DNA from: Bacillota bacterium
GTDB taxonomy: Bacteria; Bacillota; Clostridia; Acetivibrionales; DTU013
Length of the DNA: 26,208 bases
Direction: 5' to 3'
Assembly: GCA_023418915.1 (NCBI GenBank)
Contig: JAEZYU010000101.1
Span: 1 to 26,208, forward strand
In this document: positions 23,826-26,208 of the stretch, piece after piece
How the letters are laid out: each line of letters begins with the position of its first letter
Position numbering within the stretch: the stretch's first letter is position 1
Program-made: the position numbers and the translations under genes
The notes under the pieces: generated by a model
Seen by the model: the letters and a program-made list of their open reading frames with translations, nothing else
Told to the model about the DNA's origin: nothing
The model's database searches: none

Positions 23826-24617
23826 TTGAAGCACTTCTATAAATATCTGATTGTGACAAAAACCAGTATCAGCAGCAATATGGTATACACTGCCAACTTC
23901 TTTGCCGGAGCATTTTTCTTTGCATTGATCATTTTTATATTCATGCAGCTGTGGCAGGCGATTTCTGCAAATAGCGGATCTACCGAGGGTTACACAGTCA
24001 ACAGGCTTGTGTGGTATTACATTGCTGCAGAGATGGTGGTCCTTTCAAAAAGCGAGGTATTCAGAAGCCTTAATGAAGAGATAAGAGGCGGCGGGATCGC
24101 CTACAAGCTCAATAAACCCTTCAATTTCATACTCTATCAACTTTCGGAGGGGGTTGGGCAGATATCTGTCAAGCTCCTGATGAATCTTCCTATGGGCCTT
24201 GTGCTTGGACTCTTGTATGTCGGACGGCTCGAAGGCTTCAGATGGGAGTCGCTTCCGGCTGTGATGCTCTCAGTCATGCTTGGGATACTGCTGAACTTCT
24301 TCATGGATTCATCCATAGGGATGACTGCCTTCTGGACTGAGGACAATTCTGCTTTTTTCTGGATAGCACAGAAGCTGTCTTTTATGCTTGGACTGTTTCT
24401 TCCGCTGGAGTTTTTGCCGGGAGCCGTCAGGCAGATTGCGGTCTTTTTGCCCTTTTCATATATCGCATATGCGCCGGCAAGGCTGCTGACTTCATATTCT
24501 ATCGATGCATTCGTGCAGATCGTTCCGATGCAGGCTTTTTTCACAGCATTATTTGCAATGCTTTCTGTTATTGCCTATATGAGAGGAGTGAAAAAGCTAA
24601 ATGTCAATGGGGGGTAA
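23826..24617 (+). CDS. ABC-2 exporter permease, first subunit
   Basis: This 263-residue protein has about six membrane segments, an N-terminal cytoplasmic stretch and the pattern LNEEIRGGGIAYKLNKPFNFI, typical of the ABC-2/DUF990-like permeases that pair with the preceding ATPase type. It begins with TTG 23826 after AAAGGAGAGCTGAG. The 96-bp gap before it is purine-rich with repeated GGACAA/AACAG-like words and no gene. The transported substrate is unknown. Confidence 0.85.
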   Translation: MKHFYKYLIVTKTSISSNMVYTANFFAGAFFFALIIFIFMQLWQAISANSGSTEGYTVNRLVWYYIAAEMVVLSKSEVFRSLNEEIRGGGIAYKLNKPFNFILYQLSEGVGQISVKLLMNLPMGLVLGLLYVGRLEGFRWESLPAVMLSVMLGILLNFFMDSSIGMTAFWTEDNSAFFWIAQKLSFMLGLFLPLEFLPGAVRQIAVFLPFSYIAYAPARLLTSYSIDAFVQIVPMQAFFTALFAMLSVIAYMRGVKKLNVNGG

Positions 24618-25428
24618 TTCAAATAAAGCTTTATCCTACACAATACTGAAGCATCTAAAGCTGATTGGACTCTACTTCAAATACAATCTGCAATCAGCTA
24701 TGGAATACAGGGTCAGCTTTATTTCACAAGCGATTGGAATGTTTTTAAACAATGCCTTCTTCATTTTCTTCTGGTGGGTGATATTTCAAAAGGTCTCATC
24801 CATAGGTGGCTATGGGTTTAAGGAGGTCATGCTTATATGGGCGCTGGCGGGATCCACCTTCGGAGCTGTCCATATATTTTTCGGCAATGCCGGGCAGCTG
24901 CCGTCCATAATAATGAACGGTGAACTGGATATCTATCTTCTTCAGCCTAAGAATGTATATATAAGTGTGCAATGCTCAAAAATGAACATATCGGCATGGG
25001 GAGATCTTTTCTTTGGGTTCGTATTGTTCTTTGCAATATTCGGCCTTGATTTTTTACGACTGCTGCTCTTCATGCTTTTTACAGTAGCTGGAGGTCTTCT
25101 GATGGGTGCAGTTTTATCGAGTGCCGGCACACTTACATTTTTTCTTGGAAATTCATCGGCAATATCAAGGATGGTCCTGGAGTTTTTACTGAACTTCTCG
25201 CTTTACCCCGACAGCATATACCGACGAGAGGTCAGACTTGTGATGTATACTCTGCTGCCTGCAGGATTCATAATATTTATGCCGATAAGGCTGCTGTCCG
25301 TGTTCAGTTGGCATGGATTATCAGGACTCCTGGCGGTTGATGCTGTATATGTAGTATTGTCATACCTGTTTTTCAAAAAAGGCCTCAAAAGGTATGAATC
25401 TGGCAATCTCATTACTACCAGGCTATAG
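24601..25428 (+). CDS. ABC-2 exporter permease, second subunit
   Basis: This 275-residue membrane protein has about six segments and the related pattern NGELDIYLLQPKNVYISV, matching the second permease of the same exporter type (COG3694-like). Its ATG overlaps the first permease gene by 17 bp, with GAGGAGTG upstream, so the two are translationally coupled and probably form a heterodimer. No clear terminator follows; the dispersed-repeat tail begins within a few bases of the stop. Confidence 0.85.
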   Translation: MSMGGNSNKALSYTILKHLKLIGLYFKYNLQSAMEYRVSFISQAIGMFLNNAFFIFFWWVIFQKVSSIGGYGFKEVMLIWALAGSTFGAVHIFFGNAGQLPSIIMNGELDIYLLQPKNVYISVQCSKMNISAWGDLFFGFVLFFAIFGLDFLRLLLFMLFTVAGGLLMGAVLSSAGTLTFFLGNSSAISRMVLEFLLNFSLYPDSIYRREVRLVMYTLLPAGFIIFMPIRLLSVFSWHGLSGLLAVDAVYVVLSYLFFKKGLKRYESGNLITTRL

Positions 25429-25433
25429 CATAA

Positions 25434-25482
25434 TAAATTCTCTGCAAATGAAAACCTTCTTCTGTACAGAACAGATGCGTTA
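25434..25482. repeat. Tail fragment of the dispersed repeat family
   Basis: AAATTCTCTGCAAATGAAAACC and the following GAACAGATGCGTTA align with the tail of E3 (AAATTTTTTCTACAAACGAAAAC then GAACAGATGCGTAATA), with each run differing at a few positions. The left part of the element is missing. Confidence 0.55.
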
Positions 25483-25485
25483 CAG

Positions 25486-25655
25486 CCCGGCGCTTGCGAC
25501 CCCTACAAGGAGCGTGAGGACGCTAAACTGCCGTCGCCGCCCGAGGGAGTGGAGTATCGAAACCTTGCCACCATGGAGAGGAACGTGAACATATTCGCAA
25601 AGAGCAATAAGCGAACTGGACAAAAATTCAAGTATAGGACGAATTTTTCTAAATA
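25486..25655 (+). pseudogene. Orphan coding-like fragment fused to array repeat R2
   Basis: The frame of GAC at 25498 is open from after a TAG at 25426 to a TAA at about 25653. It gives a protein-like stretch: PGACDPYKEREDAKLPSPPE, then GVEYRNLATMERNVNIFAKS. The DNA is clearly more GC-rich here than in the surrounding repeats. There is no upstream start codon with an RBS, and the last third runs into repeat R2 (NKRTGQKFKYRTNFSK). It looks like the C-terminal remnant of a lost gene. I do not recognise the family. Confidence 0.45.
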
Positions 25656-25835
25656 AAGGTGAATTTCTTGTGAATAAACGAGTAATATACCAGATTATGT
25701 TGACTAAAACGTCCTATACCTGCATTTTTGTCCATTGCAAGCAGCTTATATTGCCAGACTACAATAACACTGCTGATGTAAGACAAATTTTCTACAAACA
25801 GGATTTTTTCTTTGAAATATGTGTAATAACGAGGC
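25605..25835. repeat. Array repeat copy R2
   Basis: This is a full copy: CAATAAGCGAACTGGAC start, 25-bp inverted repeat arms at 25617-25641 and 25710-25734, the GCAGCTTATATTGCCAGAC block, then the AT-rich tail GACAAATTTTCTACAAACAGG and a final GTGTAATAACGAGGC. R3 begins 256 bp later. A frame with an RBS-like AAAGGTG and a GTG at 25670 runs through the unit, but codon differences from R3 do not look protein-conserving. Confidence 0.88.
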
Positions 25836-25836
25836 A

Positions 25837-25860
25837 AAGGATGGTTCGCATAACGAGGTG
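25837..25860. repeat. 24-bp spacer unit between R2 and R3
   Basis: AAGGATGGTTCGCATAACGAGGTG matches the tandem unit at 13-36 and 37-60 with one or two changes (shown in blocks AAGGATGGTTCG and ATAACGAGGTG). Confidence 0.85.
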
Positions 25861-26089
25861 CAATAAGCGAACTGGACAAAAATTCAAGTATAGGACGAAT
25901 TTTTCTAAATAGAGGTGAAATTCTTATGAATAAACGAGTAAAACACCGGATTATGTTGACTAAAACGTCCTATACCCGCATTTTTGTCCATTGCAAGCAG
26001 CTTATATTGCCAGACTACAATAACACTGCTGATGTAAGACAAATTTTCTACAAACAGGATTTTTTCTTTGAAATATGTGTAATAACGAG
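25861..26089. repeat. Array repeat copy R3
   Basis: It is nearly identical to R2; inverted repeat arms lie at 25873-25897 and 25966-25990. It ends GTGTAATAACGAGC, where unique sequence begins. Position 25926 has ATG where R2 has GTG and R1 has GGG. Confidence 0.88.
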
Positions 26090-26109
26090 CATTCCTGTAA
26101 GGAATAAAA

Positions 26110-26142
26110 ATGGACTTTGAAAAAATAGATGCCGCACTGTAG
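26110..26142 (+). CDS. Possible 10-codon leader peptide
   Basis: AAGGA (26099-26103) lies 6 bp before ATG 26110, which opens MDFEKIDAAL and a TAG stop. Codons 6-8 contain ATAGATGCC, the left arm of an inverted repeat whose right arm covers the start region of the next gene. It is short, so it may be chance. Confidence 0.35.
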   Translation: MDFEKIDAAL

Positions 26143-26201
26143 AATTTGATATGTGAGTTGCACTGCAGTAACCACAATCAAAAAATACAGGAGGCATCTA
26201 T
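26125..26201 (+). promoter_or_regulatory. Inverted repeat that could mask the next RBS
   Basis: ATAGATGCC (26125-26133) pairs perfectly with GGCATCTAT (26193-26201). The right arm includes the last two G of the RBS AGGAGG (26189-26194) and runs to the ATG at 26202. Between the arms is the palindrome-like TTGCACTGCAGTAA. Confidence 0.45.
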
Positions 26202-26208
26202 ATGAAGC
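26202..26208 (+). CDS. Start of a gene running off the window
   Basis: ATG 26202 follows a perfect AGGAGG with 7-bp spacing. Only Met-Lys and one base are visible, so nothing can be said of the product. Confidence 0.6.

Noticed and set aside
25670..25912. 80-codon frame from GTG 25670 with an RBS-like AAAGGTG
   Set aside because: It spans R2 and the start of R3. Differences between copies change the amino acids and R1 lacks the start, so it is unlikely to be a conserved protein; kept only as a note in the repeat entry.

Overview
The window looks like a chromosomal segment of a spore-forming Clostridia-type Firmicute. Pointers are strong AGGAGG-type ribosome binding sites, frequent ATG/GTG/TTG starts, a leucine-type T-box leader, a YhcN/YlaJ-type sporulation lipoprotein, a bacterial V-type ATPase operon and moderate-to-low GC. 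Every gene I can support lies on the + strand. I cannot name the species.

Layout. (1) 1-305: the tail of a complex repeat array that also appears at 25605-26090. (2) 326-537: a decayed YjbQ-family gene. (3) 624-3633: a transcription unit with promoter, T-box leader (specifier CTC, leucine), a fused TIM-barrel isomerase/acyl-CoA synthetase gene and a terminator. (4) 3796-4650: an AraC-family regulator. (5) 4986-9684: a metal-ion region holding a P-type Ca2+-ATPase, a small membrane zinc-ribbon protein, a CDF transporter whose metal-site residues suggest Mn2+, and a CopZ-like HMA protein. (6) 9844-11766: arginine decarboxylase SpeA. (7) 12081-12809: the YhcN/YlaJ-type lipoprotein. (8) 12971-13528: the MntP Mn2+ exporter. 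(9) 13577-22358: a nine-gene V-type ATPase operon in the order G, C, I, K, F, E, A, B, D. (10) 22475-25428: a structured leader RNA with a terminator, followed by a three-gene ABC-2 exporter. (11) 25429-26208: an orphan coding fragment, two more copies of the array repeat, and the start of a gene that runs off the window.

How it fits together. Cation handling is the main theme: Ca2+ export, two probable Mn2+ exporters of different families, a small soluble metal-binding protein, and a rotary ATPase predicted to move H+ rather than Na+. Several units begin with a promoter followed by an intrinsic-terminator-like hairpin inside the leader (the acyl-CoA synthetase, speA, the V-ATPase and the ABC exporter). 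Premature termination may therefore be a common control mode here.

Most unusual points: a leucine T-box in front of a stand-alone fused acyl-CoA synthetase; a modular family of intergenic repeats (TTATAACG ends, a shared AT-rich tail) that recurs between the genes and merges into the 256-bp-period array; a possible ykkC-like leader on the ABC exporter; and a leader peptide plus RBS-masking inverted repeat before the truncated last gene. All functional statements come from motif recognition by eye; no database search was run.
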